64,000 nucleotides of DNA from Bacillota bacterium (lineage in GTDB: Bacteria > Bacillota > Clostridia > Lachnospirales > Lachnospiraceae), in the NCBI GenBank assembly GCA_023414875.1, contig JAEZMV010000002.1, positions 186,001 through 250,000 on the forward strand. The letters run 5' to 3'. The notes below the pieces were generated by a model. It ran no database searches. It was not told the origin of the DNA and was given only the letters and a program-made list of their open reading frames with translations. Every line of letters begins with the position of its first letter. Positions within the stretch are counted from its first letter, which is position 1. Shown one piece after another: positions 45,487 to 54,092 of the stretch. Made by a program: the position numbers and the translations under genes.

Positions 45487-47478
45487 TTATTGTATTTCAG
45501 CTCCGGCAGGCATCGGTTTTTCCGGTACCATTAGAGCAAGGTTTCCTTCTGCATCTTCAGCACAAAGAAGCATTCCTTCGGATAACATTCCTGCTAAGGT
45601 GGCAGGCTTAAGGTTCACTACTACCATAACCTTCTTACCAACCATCTCCTCCGGTGTATAATGTGCTTTGATTCCGGATACGATTTGCTTCACCTGGGAG
45701 CCTATCTTAACCTGAGAGCAAAGAAGCTTCTTGGATTTTTTAACTTCCTCACAGGCGATAATTTCACCAATTTGGAATTGTAGCTTTGCAAAATCATCAT
45801 AGGTAATCTCCGGTTTTGCTTCTATATCAATTACATCATTTAATGATTTATCCCCGTCTTTATTCTCTGCTGTATCTGCTCCTGTCGCTGTTACCTGTAC
45901 TTCCTTTGATGCATCCACTTTCTCAAGTACCTCCTTAATATCAAGTCGTGCAAATAATATCTCCGGTGTCTCTGTTACCTTGGTACCCTCCTGATACAAT
46001 CCATAGCTTGATAGCTCCTCAAGACTTCTCGGTTTTGTGGAAAGCTGTGTCAGTATCTTCTCAGCCGTTTCCGGCATAAAGGATGCCAACAGGCTCGTGC
46101 CTATGCAAATACTTTCTGTCAGGTTATAAAGAACCGTCTCCAAACGAGCTTTCTTTTCTTCCTCTTTTGCCAGCACCCATGGCATAGTCTCATCAATGTA
46201 TTTATTGCAGCGTTTGAATAATGTAAATATTTCGCTGATGGCATCTGCTACACGGAGCTTTTCCATCTTTGCAATCACCTTCTTCGGAGTTTCAAGAGCC
46301 AACGCGATTAACTCTTCATCCACTGCCTCAGCAACCTTGCCGTTACGGACAATACCACCGAAATATTTATTACTCATCGAGATTGTACGGTTAACCAGAT
46401 TACCCAAGGTATTCGCGAGGTCAGAATTAATTCTTTCCACTAAAAGCTCCCAGGATATAATTCCATCATTATCAAACGGCATCTCATGTAATACGAAATA
46501 TCTTACTGCATCTACACCAAATATTTTTACGAGATCATCTGCATAGAGTACATTTCCCTTAGATTTACTCATCTTGTCTCCAGCTGCTCCCTGCAACAGC
46601 CAAGGGTGGCCGAATACCTGCTTGGGTAGCTCTATATTTAAGGCCATTAACATAATCGGCCAGTAAATGGTATGGAAGCGAAGAATGTCCTTTCCGATCA
46701 GATGTAAATCTGCCGGCCAGTATTTTTTAAATTGCTCCGTACTGTTACCATCTGCATCAAAACCGATACCGGTGATATAATTACTAAGCGCATCCAGCCA
46801 AACATATACGACATGTCTGCTGTCGAAATCCACCGGAATACCCCATTGAAAGGAGGTTCGGGATACACACAGATCCTGAAGGCCCGGAAGTAGGAAATTG
46901 TTCATCATCTCATTTTTTCTGGATTCCGGTTGAATAAATTCCGGATGAGTATTAATATGCTCAATCAGGCGGTCCGTATATTTACTAAGTCTTAAGAAAT
47001 AAGCCTCTTCCTTTGCCGGCTGAACCTCTCTGCCGCAGTCAGGACACTTGCCCTCTACTAACTGTGATTGTGTAAAGAAGGACTCACAGGGGGTACAATA
47101 CATTCCTTCATAATTACCTTTATAAATATCTCCCTGCTCATAAAGCTTCTTAAAAATCTTCTGAATTTGCTTTTCATGATCAGCATCCGTAGTACGAATA
47201 AATTTGTCGTAAGAGGTATTCATTAAATCCCAGATGTCCTTTATCGTACCGGCTACACCATCAACAAATTCCTTTGGTGTAACTCCTGCTTCCGCTGCTT
47301 TTGTTTCAATCTTCTGCCCATGCTCATCCGTTCCAGTCTGGAAGAATACATCATAACCCTCCAGGCGTTTAAAGCGTGCTATACTGTCAGCCAGTACAAT
47401 TTCATAAGAATTACCGATATGTGGCTTTCCTGAGGTATAAGCTATCGCTGTAGTAATGTAATATGGTTTTTTACTCAT
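45487..47478 (-). CDS. metG: Methionyl-tRNA synthetase with C-terminal tRNA-binding domain
   Basis: 663 residues. Class I signature PHIGN at 19-23 (HIGH equivalent) and KMSKSKGN (about 303-310) frame the catalytic domain; a four-Cys zinc knuckle (CTPC about 127-130, CPDC about 144-147) identifies the MetG form with one knuckle. The anticodon-binding helices follow, and residues about 555-663 are an EMAP/Trbp111-type tRNA-binding domain (FQIGEIIACEEVKKSKKLL). It charges initiator and elongator tRNA-Met. Expression is controlled by the T-box leader upstream. Confidence 0.97.
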   Translation of the reverse strand: MSKKPYYITTAIAYTSGKPHIGNSYEIVLADSIARFKRLEGYDVFFQTGTDEHGQKIETKAAEAGVTPKEFVDGVAGTIKDIWDLMNTSYDKFIRTTDADHEKQIQKIFKKLYEQGDIYKGNYEGMYCTPCESFFTQSQLVEGKCPDCGREVQPAKEEAYFLRLSKYTDRLIEHINTHPEFIQPESRKNEMMNNFLLPGLQDLCVSRTSFQWGIPVDFDSRHVVYVWLDALSNYITGIGFDADGNSTEQFKKYWPADLHLIGKDILRFHTIYWPIMLMALNIELPKQVFGHPWLLQGAAGDKMSKSKGNVLYADDLVKIFGVDAVRYFVLHEMPFDNDGIISWELLVERINSDLANTLGNLVNRTISMSNKYFGGIVRNGKVAEAVDEELIALALETPKKVIAKMEKLRVADAISEIFTLFKRCNKYIDETMPWVLAKEEEKKARLETVLYNLTESICIGTSLLASFMPETAEKILTQLSTKPRSLEELSSYGLYQEGTKVTETPEILFARLDIKEVLEKVDASKEVQVTATGADTAENKDGDKSLNDVIDIEAKPEITYDDFAKLQFQIGEIIACEEVKKSKKLLCSQVKIGSQVKQIVSGIKAHYTPEEMVGKKVMVVVNLKPATLAGMLSEGMLLCAEDAEGNLALMVPEKPMPAGAEIQ

Positions 47479-47589
47479 TTTTTTTCTTCCTTTCTCTCTT
47501 TATCATTATCTTCTTCTCTCGCTAATTCTCCTTCAACCTACTCGTTTATTCTCATGCTCTAACTTTACATTACTCTACTCTATAGGTTT

Positions 47590-47911
47590 CCAAACAACAA
47601 AAAAACTCCCATCCTTAAATCACTTTAAAGACGAGAGGAACTCCCGTGATACCACTTTAATTCGCTTTTACCTCACAATAAAAGCCTCATTCACTGCAAA
47701 TTACTACAGCTTAGCATTTTAACGGTTGCACCCGTCGCAGCCTAAGATACCTCCTCGGTGCGCAGCTCCAAGACCATCTTCAGCAGCTTCTTCAAGTCTG
47801 TTCATAATAACAAACCGGATTGTCATCCATTTCCCCTTCTCAGCATACCGGGGTTCTCTGTCAATCGTTTCACTGCTTACTCTTCTTTTCATAGCCTTTA
47901 TTCTATATTTA
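47590..47911 (-). promoter_or_regulatory. T-box riboswitch controlling metG
   Basis: On the minus strand the leader shows a stem I distal part with AGAGAACCCCGG and GCTGAGA, two ATG triplets on the 3' side (47830-47828 and 47826-47824) that could be the methionine specifier, and the antiterminator T-box core AAAGTGGTATCACGGG (47658-47643). A 14 bp terminator hairpin and T run follow. Uncharged tRNA-Met is expected to bind the specifier and the T-box and to prevent termination. Confidence 0.9.
47598..47637 (-). terminator. T-box terminator hairpin
   Basis: CTCTCGTCTTTAAA (47637-47624) pairs with TTTAAGGATGGGAG (47619-47606) around a TCAC/GTGA loop, followed by a run of seven T on the minus strand. 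It is the OFF state of the metG T-box. Confidence 0.9.
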
Positions 47912-47917
47912 TGTCAA

Positions 47918-47946
47918 AGTATATCATGTGTTTTTCGCTTTGTCAA
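47918..47946 (-). promoter_or_regulatory. Sigma-A promoter of the metG T-box transcript
   Basis: On the minus strand TTGACA (47946-47941), 17 bp, TATACT (47923-47918). Confidence 0.85.
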
Positions 47947-48035
47947 AGACTTTCCCACTCAGAATCAATCTAACCTCCCAAGTAACTTATTAATGATTAT
48001 TCTACTATAATTATGTCTTTGATCTTTTTTTTTCG

Positions 48036-48185
48036 CTCTTTTCGTATTAGCTCTTTTCGTATTAGCTCTTTTAGTATTAGCTCTTTTAGTATTAGTTCTT
48101 TTAGTATTAGCTCTTTAGGCATTAGCTCTTTAGGCATTAGCCTTTTTGGTATTAGTTCTTTTGATACTAGCTCTTTTTATTTGGC
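48036..48185. repeat. 15 bp tandem repeat array, about 10 units
   Basis: Consensus CTCTTTTAGTATTAG repeated from 48036, with CGT, GGC and GAT variants inside the unit. Period 15 keeps a frame open, which makes an artificial Ser/Ile-rich open frame (48013-48363). There is no ribosome site, so I do not call it a gene. It lies between the metG promoter and the divergent CapA gene. Confidence 0.9.
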
Positions 48186-48420
48186 CCTGCTTCTAACATA
48201 TATTAGAATATACCCATCCTATTTATTTATACCTTTTCCAAATGTTTTTATTACTCACATCCCTCATATAAATTGTTTACTTTATGTTTATAATATATCT
48301 ATTTACTTTATTTTACATATTATTGATTTTATTCGTAGAAATAACCCTTCTTCTATGTTATAATCATATTAATTTATGGCAAGTATTGAAATATATAATG
48401 ATACCTTGATTGGAGTTCTT

Positions 48421-50472
48421 ATGAATAAACCTTATTTAAAATTATACCTAAAGAAGATTAAAAAATACAGTTGTATTTTATTATGTCTAATTTCAGTGTT
48501 TTCTATAACCGCCTGCAAATCTACGAAGGACAAGCCGCCAATTATTGTGGACGAGAAAAACATAGAACAGGATACAAAAGACTATACTGCTAATCCGACA
48601 AAAGAACCTACTCCTACAAAACAGGAGAAGGAAGTAATCTCTAATGAAGTTATTTCCATGATTGATTCTACCGGAACTACCCTGGACACCAGAATTCATG
48701 CCCCGGTTGGCTTTACGAGAATCCCATCCGTTCCCACGGAATTAACCGGGTTTCTTCGCGGGTTTCCTCTGAAAGAAGCGGGCAGTGAAGTTTTGCTATA
48801 TGATGGTCTTCCAAAAGAATATCAAGATGGTCATATTGGTATTTTCAATCTTGATATCGGTGATCGTGACCTTCAGCAATGTGCTGATTCCATAATGCGT
48901 ATCTATGCAGAGTATTATTGGTCTATCGAAGCCTATGACAAGATAGCCTTTCATTTAACCAATGGTTTCTTAATGGAATATACTAAATGGCGGGATGGAA
49001 ATCGTCTAGTCGTTGAAGGAAATGATGTCAGTTGGAATAAATCAAAGGAGTATGATGCTTCCTATGATACTTTTACCAATTATTTAATGAATGTGTTTAC
49101 CTATGCTGGTACCTTATCCTTATCCGAAGAAACAGTACCGATTACCTTGGAAGAATTGAAGCCGGGTGATATGTTTCTCGAGGGTGGCAGCCCGGGTCAT
49201 TGCGTATTGGTAGTTGATATCGCTGAGGACAAGGAGGGTAACCGCTGCTATTTACTAGCTCAGGGCTATATGCCGGCACAGGACTTCCATATCCTTAAAA
49301 ATCCGCTTCATACAGAAGATCCCTGGTACTATGCCTCTGAAATAACCTATCCCTTAAAGACTCCGCAATGGACCTTTGATGAGGGCTCGTTGGTTCGGTG
49401 GGGTGATTTTCCGCTAAACGAATCAAATACAACGGAGGCAAATGTTTCTCAAATTACCTTGCTTGCGGTTGGTGACAATTTAATACACTCTCAAGTAATC
49501 GACAGCGGAAAGAAGGAGGATGGCAGCTACAATTTTGATCACCTATATTCTAATGTAAAGGATGAGATTTCCGAAGCGGATATAGCAATTGTTAATCAGG
49601 AAACTATTCTAGGTGGGTCAGACTTTGAATATACCGGTTACCCTAGCTTTAATTCTCCAACTGAAATCGGTGATGCTCTTATAAATGCAGGCTTTGATGT
49701 TATTCTTCATGCTACAAACCACACCATGGATATGGGCTTATCCGGGGTCGAAAATACGTTAGCCTTCTGGGGTCAGCATTCTGAAATCAATGTATTGGGT
49801 ATTAATAACAGCAGAGAAAAAAGAGAGCAGATCCCAATCGTAGAAAAAAACGGGATTAAGCTTGCCCTATTAAATTATACGTTTAGTCTAAATGGTTATT
49901 CCGTTCCGGAGAATAAGCCCTATCTGGTTAATATGCTGGATAAAGAGCAAATGGCCGAGGACATTGAAAAAGCAGAAAAACTGGCCGACCTTACTATTGT
50001 ATTCCCTCATTGGGGAACGGAATATGTGTATGAGCCAACAAATTCCCAAAAGGATCTGACGAAGTTCTACTATGATCATGGAGTGGATCTCGTAATCGGC
50101 ACTCATCCTCATGTGATTGAGCCGGTAGAATGGGTGGAAACCACAGAAAACAAACGCATGCTGGTCTATTACTCCTTAGGCAATTTTATGTCCTACCAGA
50201 AGGAAGCACCAAGAATGCTTGGAGGAATGGCTAATATCACAATTACAAAGGATGATACCGGCACTTATATCAGTGAGGCCTCCATCACTCCCATCATAAC
50301 CCATTATGAGAATGGTCCTGTTGACTATCACTATGCTATCTATAAATTGGATGATTACAACGAAGAGCTAGCCAAAATTCATGGTGTTTCTGAGATAGCA
50401 AAAAATGGTGCTCTTACTTATCAAGATACCTATGATCTTGCCACGAAGGTTCTTAGTCCTTGGTACCGATAA
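48421..50472 (+). CDS. DUF4846-CapA fusion lipoprotein
   Basis: 683 residues from the ATG at 48421 (TTGGAG 5-6 nt upstream; the frame runs 15 codons further). A signal peptide ends in a lipobox SITAC (Cys about 32). The first half (about 85-335) is a DUF4846-like domain (LYDGLPKEYQDGHIGIFNLD). The second half (about 355-620) is a CapA/PgsA-type calcineurin-like domain with AVGDNLIHSQ, ATNHTMDMG, FPHWGTEY and GTHPHVIEPVEW metal-site motifs. CapA domains are linked to poly-gamma-glutamate or capsule synthesis, but most clostridial copies have unproven roles. Confidence 0.85.
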   Translation: MNKPYLKLYLKKIKKYSCILLCLISVFSITACKSTKDKPPIIVDEKNIEQDTKDYTANPTKEPTPTKQEKEVISNEVISMIDSTGTTLDTRIHAPVGFTRIPSVPTELTGFLRGFPLKEAGSEVLLYDGLPKEYQDGHIGIFNLDIGDRDLQQCADSIMRIYAEYYWSIEAYDKIAFHLTNGFLMEYTKWRDGNRLVVEGNDVSWNKSKEYDASYDTFTNYLMNVFTYAGTLSLSEETVPITLEELKPGDMFLEGGSPGHCVLVVDIAEDKEGNRCYLLAQGYMPAQDFHILKNPLHTEDPWYYASEITYPLKTPQWTFDEGSLVRWGDFPLNESNTTEANVSQITLLAVGDNLIHSQVIDSGKKEDGSYNFDHLYSNVKDEISEADIAIVNQETILGGSDFEYTGYPSFNSPTEIGDALINAGFDVILHATNHTMDMGLSGVENTLAFWGQHSEINVLGINNSREKREQIPIVEKNGIKLALLNYTFSLNGYSVPENKPYLVNMLDKEQMAEDIEKAEKLADLTIVFPHWGTEYVYEPTNSQKDLTKFYYDHGVDLVIGTHPHVIEPVEWVETTENKRMLVYYSLGNFMSYQKEAPRMLGGMANITITKDDTGTYISEASITPIITHYENGPVDYHYAIYKLDDYNEELAKIHGVSEIAKNGALTYQDTYDLATKVLSPWYR

Positions 50473-50483
50473 TAGAATCAAAT

Positions 50484-50540
50484 AAGGTTGACCAAAAAGG
50501 TACATCCCTATGGATATACGTTTTAGTCAACCTTACTTTA
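50484..50540 (+). terminator. Terminator after the CapA-type gene
   Basis: AAGGTTGAC (50484-50492) pairs with GTCAACCTT (50526-50534), followed by ACTTTAT. Confidence 0.6.
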
Positions 50541-50701
50541 TAATTCTACCCTCTCGCTTCCCCAGCTTCCATCCTCTGGTAATACCTTCTCTAGTACTAA
50601 CCTTATTAATAATAGCAAGTATTGGCAATAATGTCAATAGGTTATACCCTTTATAAAATATCTTTGTGTAAATATACCCAAAGAATTTCCTAAATATTCT
50701 A

Positions 50702-51715
50702 TTAGCTACAATAGCCGTTTGGATTCATACTCTGCCAACGATAGGAATCCTCACACATTTTATCAATCCCTCGTTCAGCTCTCCATCCCAGTTCCTTCCA
50801 GGCTTTTGTAGGATCAGCATAAGTGATTGCGATATCCCCGGATCTTCTGGGTTTAATAACATAAGGAAGTGTTTTATGACACGCCTTCTCATAATTCCTT
50901 ATCACATCCAGCACACTATAGCCCACTCCCGTCCCCAAATTATAGGTAACCAGCCCGGGCTTCATATTTAGCTTCTCGATAGCCTTTATATGACCAAGTG
51001 CTAAATCTACCACATGGATATAATCTCTAATGCCGGTACCATCCGGTGTATCATAATCATCTCCGAATATATTAACAACGTCAAGAATACCTGCTGCAAC
51101 CTTTGCAATATAAGGTACTAAATTGTTTGGAAGCCCGTTCGGATCTTCCCCTATTTCACCGCTTTCATGAGCTCCGATCGGATTAAAATATCTAAGAATA
51201 GCAATATTCCAGGTGGAATCTGATTGATAGATGTCTCTCAACATATCTTCTATGATTAATTTAGTACGTCCATACGGATTCGTTACTGATAGCGGAAAAT
51301 CTTCCGTTACCGGAACCGTCTCTGGGGCTCCATATACGGTAGCTGAAGATGAGAAAACGAGATTTTTTACATTACACTCCTGCATCGTTTCCAATAATGT
51401 TATGGTTCCGCTAATATTATTTTTAAAATATGTCAGAGGCATCTGGCAGGATTCTCCTACTGCTTTTAATCCCGCAAAATGAATGACTGAATCAATCTTC
51501 TCTTCGTTAAAAATCGTAAGTAACTTCTCTTTATTCAGTATATCCGCTTCATAAAAATGTATTTTCTTTCCAGTAATTTTCTCAACCCTATTCACTGACT
51601 CCATCCCAGAGTTACTTAAATTATCAACAACTACCACTTCATGTCCTGCATTGAAAAGCTCTACATTCGTGTGACTGGCAATAAAACCGGCTCCTCCGGT
51701 AACTAAAATCTTCAT
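50702..51715 (-). CDS. galE: UDP-glucose 4-epimerase
   Basis: 337 residues from the ATG at 51715, where the Rossmann fold begins (MKILVTGGAGFIASH). Interconverts UDP-glucose and UDP-galactose with bound NAD. The NAD glycine loop GGAGFIAS is at 7-14, the catalytic Ser is in FSSSATVYG (about 121-129), the YxxxK pair in NPYGRTK (about 146-152), and FNPIGAHESGEIGEDP (about 175-190) is a GalE mark. The frame is open 25 codons further upstream, but that extension does not resemble GalE. The best ribosome site (GGAGG) serves a four-codon open frame ending two bases before this ATG. Confidence 0.93.
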   Translation of the reverse strand: MKILVTGGAGFIASHTNVELFNAGHEVVVVDNLSNSGMESVNRVEKITGKKIHFYEADILNKEKLLTIFNEEKIDSVIHFAGLKAVGESCQMPLTYFKNNISGTITLLETMQECNVKNLVFSSSATVYGAPETVPVTEDFPLSVTNPYGRTKLIIEDMLRDIYQSDSTWNIAILRYFNPIGAHESGEIGEDPNGLPNNLVPYIAKVAAGILDVVNIFGDDYDTPDGTGIRDYIHVVDLALGHIKAIEKLNMKPGLVTYNLGTGVGYSVLDVIRNYEKACHKTLPYVIKPRRSGDIAITYADPTKAWKELGWRAERGIDKMCEDSYRWQSMNPNGYCS

Positions 51716-52007
51716 CTCTAATCTAGTATCATGTAATTCCTCCGTAATATTACATGGTACGCTCCCTTCTCCATTTTCTTCTATTTCCATGCTTCATCTA
51801 AAATATATGAATGTTGTATTTTTAATATAGTTTGTTACTCATTTTAACTTATATTACCCTGCTTTAAAATAGTGAAAAAGTTTTAGCATAATTTGGAAAT
51901 TCTTCCAGTAATACAGTAATTTAACTTTTATAGCAATGTGCTAGAATCTGTAGATATCTGATAACAAAATACATACCCCCTTGCCTGACATTAGAGAGGA
52001 AGACCAC

Positions 52008-53054
52008 ATGAGAAGGTATTCTACATATCGTTACCCCCTATTGCTTTTTACAGTATTACTAAGCTTAAGTCTGTCTGCTTGTAGCTCGAGTCTTTATAAG
52101 CCTATTGTAAATGTACATAATACAGCTACTGCTTCTACTGAATCACAAACTCAGGAACCTCAGGAGTTAAGCTCTACGACAATAATTCCTATCGATCCTG
52201 TCACTTCAGAAGAAACCGCCTCTCCCTCCCCTGAAAAGGAAATCCCTAACTCCTGGGAAATGCTTAAGGTCCGGGATGTCACAATTTCCATAGGTGACAG
52301 TGAACAGGCTGTCCGTAAGAAACTAGGTCAACCAAGCCGCATCGATGAAACTGAATATACATTCAAATATTACATCTATAATAATGATTATAATCGCCTT
52401 TTATTTATTGCGATTGATCAGGACAAGGTGGTTGGTTTCTATACCGACTCAATTGACTTTAATTATAATAATATCAGCTCCGGATCAAGTATTCAAGAGG
52501 TTGAAAACGCTCTTGATTCTAATTTTTCTCTACAGGCTGTCCTTTCGAAGTCTACGGAGCAATATTCGATTAAGGTGCTGATGGATATTCTTCAAACTAA
52601 TAAAGTGACCGCTATCTTTGTACTTGATACCCAGGTGGAAAAGGATGAATATACCGAAGCTGTAATGAAAGGTGTAGAGCTTATGATATATGATTTAACA
52701 AATTCAGCACGGGTAAGAAATCAGGTTGCTATTTTGTCCTGGTCTTCCTCTGCTGCTATCGCATCCAGAAAGCATAGTATTGATATGGCTACTAATGGCT
52801 ACTTCAACCATACGAATCTTCAATTAAAAAATCCGGGTGAACGTATCAAGGAACAAGGGATTTATTATAAAACCTGTGGCGAAAACATTATCGCCGGTTA
52901 TGGTACCGCGATATTATCGAATCACGGGTGGTATAATTCTGTAAGTCATAGAAAGAATATGCTTAATCCTAAGTTCAGGTATTTGGGCGTAGGGTTTACA
53001 TACCAAGAAGACAGCGATTATAAAACATATATTACTCAAAATTTTTTTGGCTAA
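52008..53054 (+). CDS. CAP-domain lipoprotein (SCP/YkwD-like)
   Basis: 348 residues from the ATG at 52008 (GAGGAAG upstream); the frame opens nine codons earlier. Signal peptide with lipobox LSAC (Cys about 25) and a Ser/Thr-rich linker. A CAP-associated N-terminal domain follows (VTISIGDSEQAVRKKLGQPS, about 85-104, repeated in weak form near 160). The C-terminal CAP domain (about 225-345) has His residues in SRKHSIDMATNGYFNH and a CGENI segment, with NHGWYNSVSHRKNML near the end. Clostridial CAP proteins are found on spores and cell surfaces; the activity is unknown. Confidence 0.88.
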   Translation: MRRYSTYRYPLLLFTVLLSLSLSACSSSLYKPIVNVHNTATASTESQTQEPQELSSTTIIPIDPVTSEETASPSPEKEIPNSWEMLKVRDVTISIGDSEQAVRKKLGQPSRIDETEYTFKYYIYNNDYNRLLFIAIDQDKVVGFYTDSIDFNYNNISSGSSIQEVENALDSNFSLQAVLSKSTEQYSIKVLMDILQTNKVTAIFVLDTQVEKDEYTEAVMKGVELMIYDLTNSARVRNQVAILSWSSSAAIASRKHSIDMATNGYFNHTNLQLKNPGERIKEQGIYYKTCGENIIAGYGTAILSNHGWYNSVSHRKNMLNPKFRYLGVGFTYQEDSDYKTYITQNFFG

Positions 53055-53072
53055 GTAGCAGATAAAATAAAA

Positions 53073-53101
53073 ACTTGCGAAATCCGCATAAGTATTTTAT
53101 T
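53073..53101 (+). terminator. Possible terminator after the CAP gene
   Basis: ACTTGCG (53073-53079) pairs with CGCATAAGT (53085-53093) with a TA bulge, followed by ATTTTATTCTT. Confidence 0.4.
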
Positions 53102-53144
53102 CTTACTAGTAGTAATATTATTTTACAGAAGGTGTGATGAAATT

Positions 53145-53954
53145 ATGGACAAGCAGTTATTTGAAATGGTCTGTGAAGAAGTGATTGGTCAAAGGCAGGG
53201 GATGAACGGTATTGGAACTTTAAGTGAAAAAACAGTTCATTCCGTATTAAAAAGCTATCTTTCTCCTGATAGTATCAATCATGAGATTAAAGTTGGTGGA
53301 TTTGTCGCAGATATCTGTACCGGCAATGAGATAATCGAGATACAGACCCGTAGTTTCGATAAGCTTCGCAGAAAGCTTCATTCCTTTCTTTCCTTTGCAC
53401 CTGTGACAATTGTATATCCCATCCCCAATATCAAATGGATTCGCTGGGTTAATCCACAAACCGGAGAAATTAGTCCACCACGCAAATCACCAAAGATCGG
53501 AAGCTGCTATACTATTTTTCCAGAATTGTATAAGATTAAGGATTTTCTAGTGAATCCGAATCTACGATTTAAGATTGTTCTAATGAATGTAGAGGAATAT
53601 CGATTTTTAGATGGCTGGAGTAAAGATAAAAAGAAAGGTTCTACCCGCTGTGACCGAATTCCAACCGAATTAGTAGAGGAACTGCAGATCACCTCAATAG
53701 AGGACTATAAGGTGTTAATTCCAGATACCCTTACCGAAGAATTTACCTCCAGAGATTTTAAGAAAGCTTCCGGTCTTCCATTGCACCATACACAAACCGC
53801 CCTTAATATTCTTCATTATATCGGTGTTGTGGATCGAATAGGGAAAAAGGGGAATTCCTTCGTCTATATAAGAACTACTTCTGAAATAGCAAATAAGACG
53901 GATAGTACGAAAAAAGCAAAAAGAAAGAATGCAAAATACGTACCGGTTTCATAA
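53145..53954 (+). CDS. Nuclease-fold-like protein with C-terminal winged helix (unrecognised family)
   Basis: 269 residues with no family I can name. The first 110 residues fit the order of a PD-(D/E)xK fold: Glu in TLSEKTVHSVL (about 28), Asp in VGGFVADICTG (about 54) and an ExQ triplet in EIIEIQTRSF (about 64-66), where Gln stands for the usual Lys. Residues about 190-260 look like a winged helix (FTSRDFKKASGLPLHHTQTALNILHYIG). This suggests a DNA-acting protein, but activity is not shown. AGAAGGTG is the ribosome site. It is monocistronic between the CAP gene and the S1 gene. Confidence 0.6.
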   Translation: MDKQLFEMVCEEVIGQRQGMNGIGTLSEKTVHSVLKSYLSPDSINHEIKVGGFVADICTGNEIIEIQTRSFDKLRRKLHSFLSFAPVTIVYPIPNIKWIRWVNPQTGEISPPRKSPKIGSCYTIFPELYKIKDFLVNPNLRFKIVLMNVEEYRFLDGWSKDKKKGSTRCDRIPTELVEELQITSIEDYKVLIPDTLTEEFTSRDFKKASGLPLHHTQTALNILHYIGVVDRIGKKGNSFVYIRTTSEIANKTDSTKKAKRKNAKYVPVS

Positions 53955-54001
53955 TTTTCCATATATGACTAGCAAAATTTATTAATTTTTGCGGAAATCT
54001 G

Positions 54002-54010
54002 TGGTATACT
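54002..54010 (+). promoter_or_regulatory. Extended -10 promoter of the S1 gene
   Basis: TGGTATACT carries the TGn extension and a TATACT -10. No good -35 is visible, as is common with extended -10 promoters. Confidence 0.55.
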
Positions 54011-54053
54011 ATGACTTAGTTAAAGATACCAATTTATGAAGGAGGTTTAAGGG

Positions 54054-54092
54054 ATTGAACTAAGCTGTTACGATCCTAAATATCATGAGTGA
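54054..54092 (+). CDS. Possible 12-residue leader frame before the S1 gene
   Basis: The best ribosome site here, AAGGAGGT (54039-54046), is 38 nt upstream of the S1 gene ATG but 7-8 nt upstream of an ATT codon that opens a 12-residue frame (ELSCYDPKYHE after the start). The frame ends at a TGA overlapping the S1 gene start. A TTG one base later gives only two codons. It may couple translation of the S1 protein; expression is not shown. Confidence 0.3.
   Translation: MELSCYDPKYHE

Noticed and set aside
48013..48363. 116-codon plus-strand open frame, Ser/Ile-rich
   Set aside because: It is produced by the 15 bp tandem repeat, has no ribosome site and resembles no protein.
51716..51790. 25-codon N-terminal extension of galE
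   Set aside because: It does not resemble GalE, and the Rossmann fold begins at the ATG at 51715.
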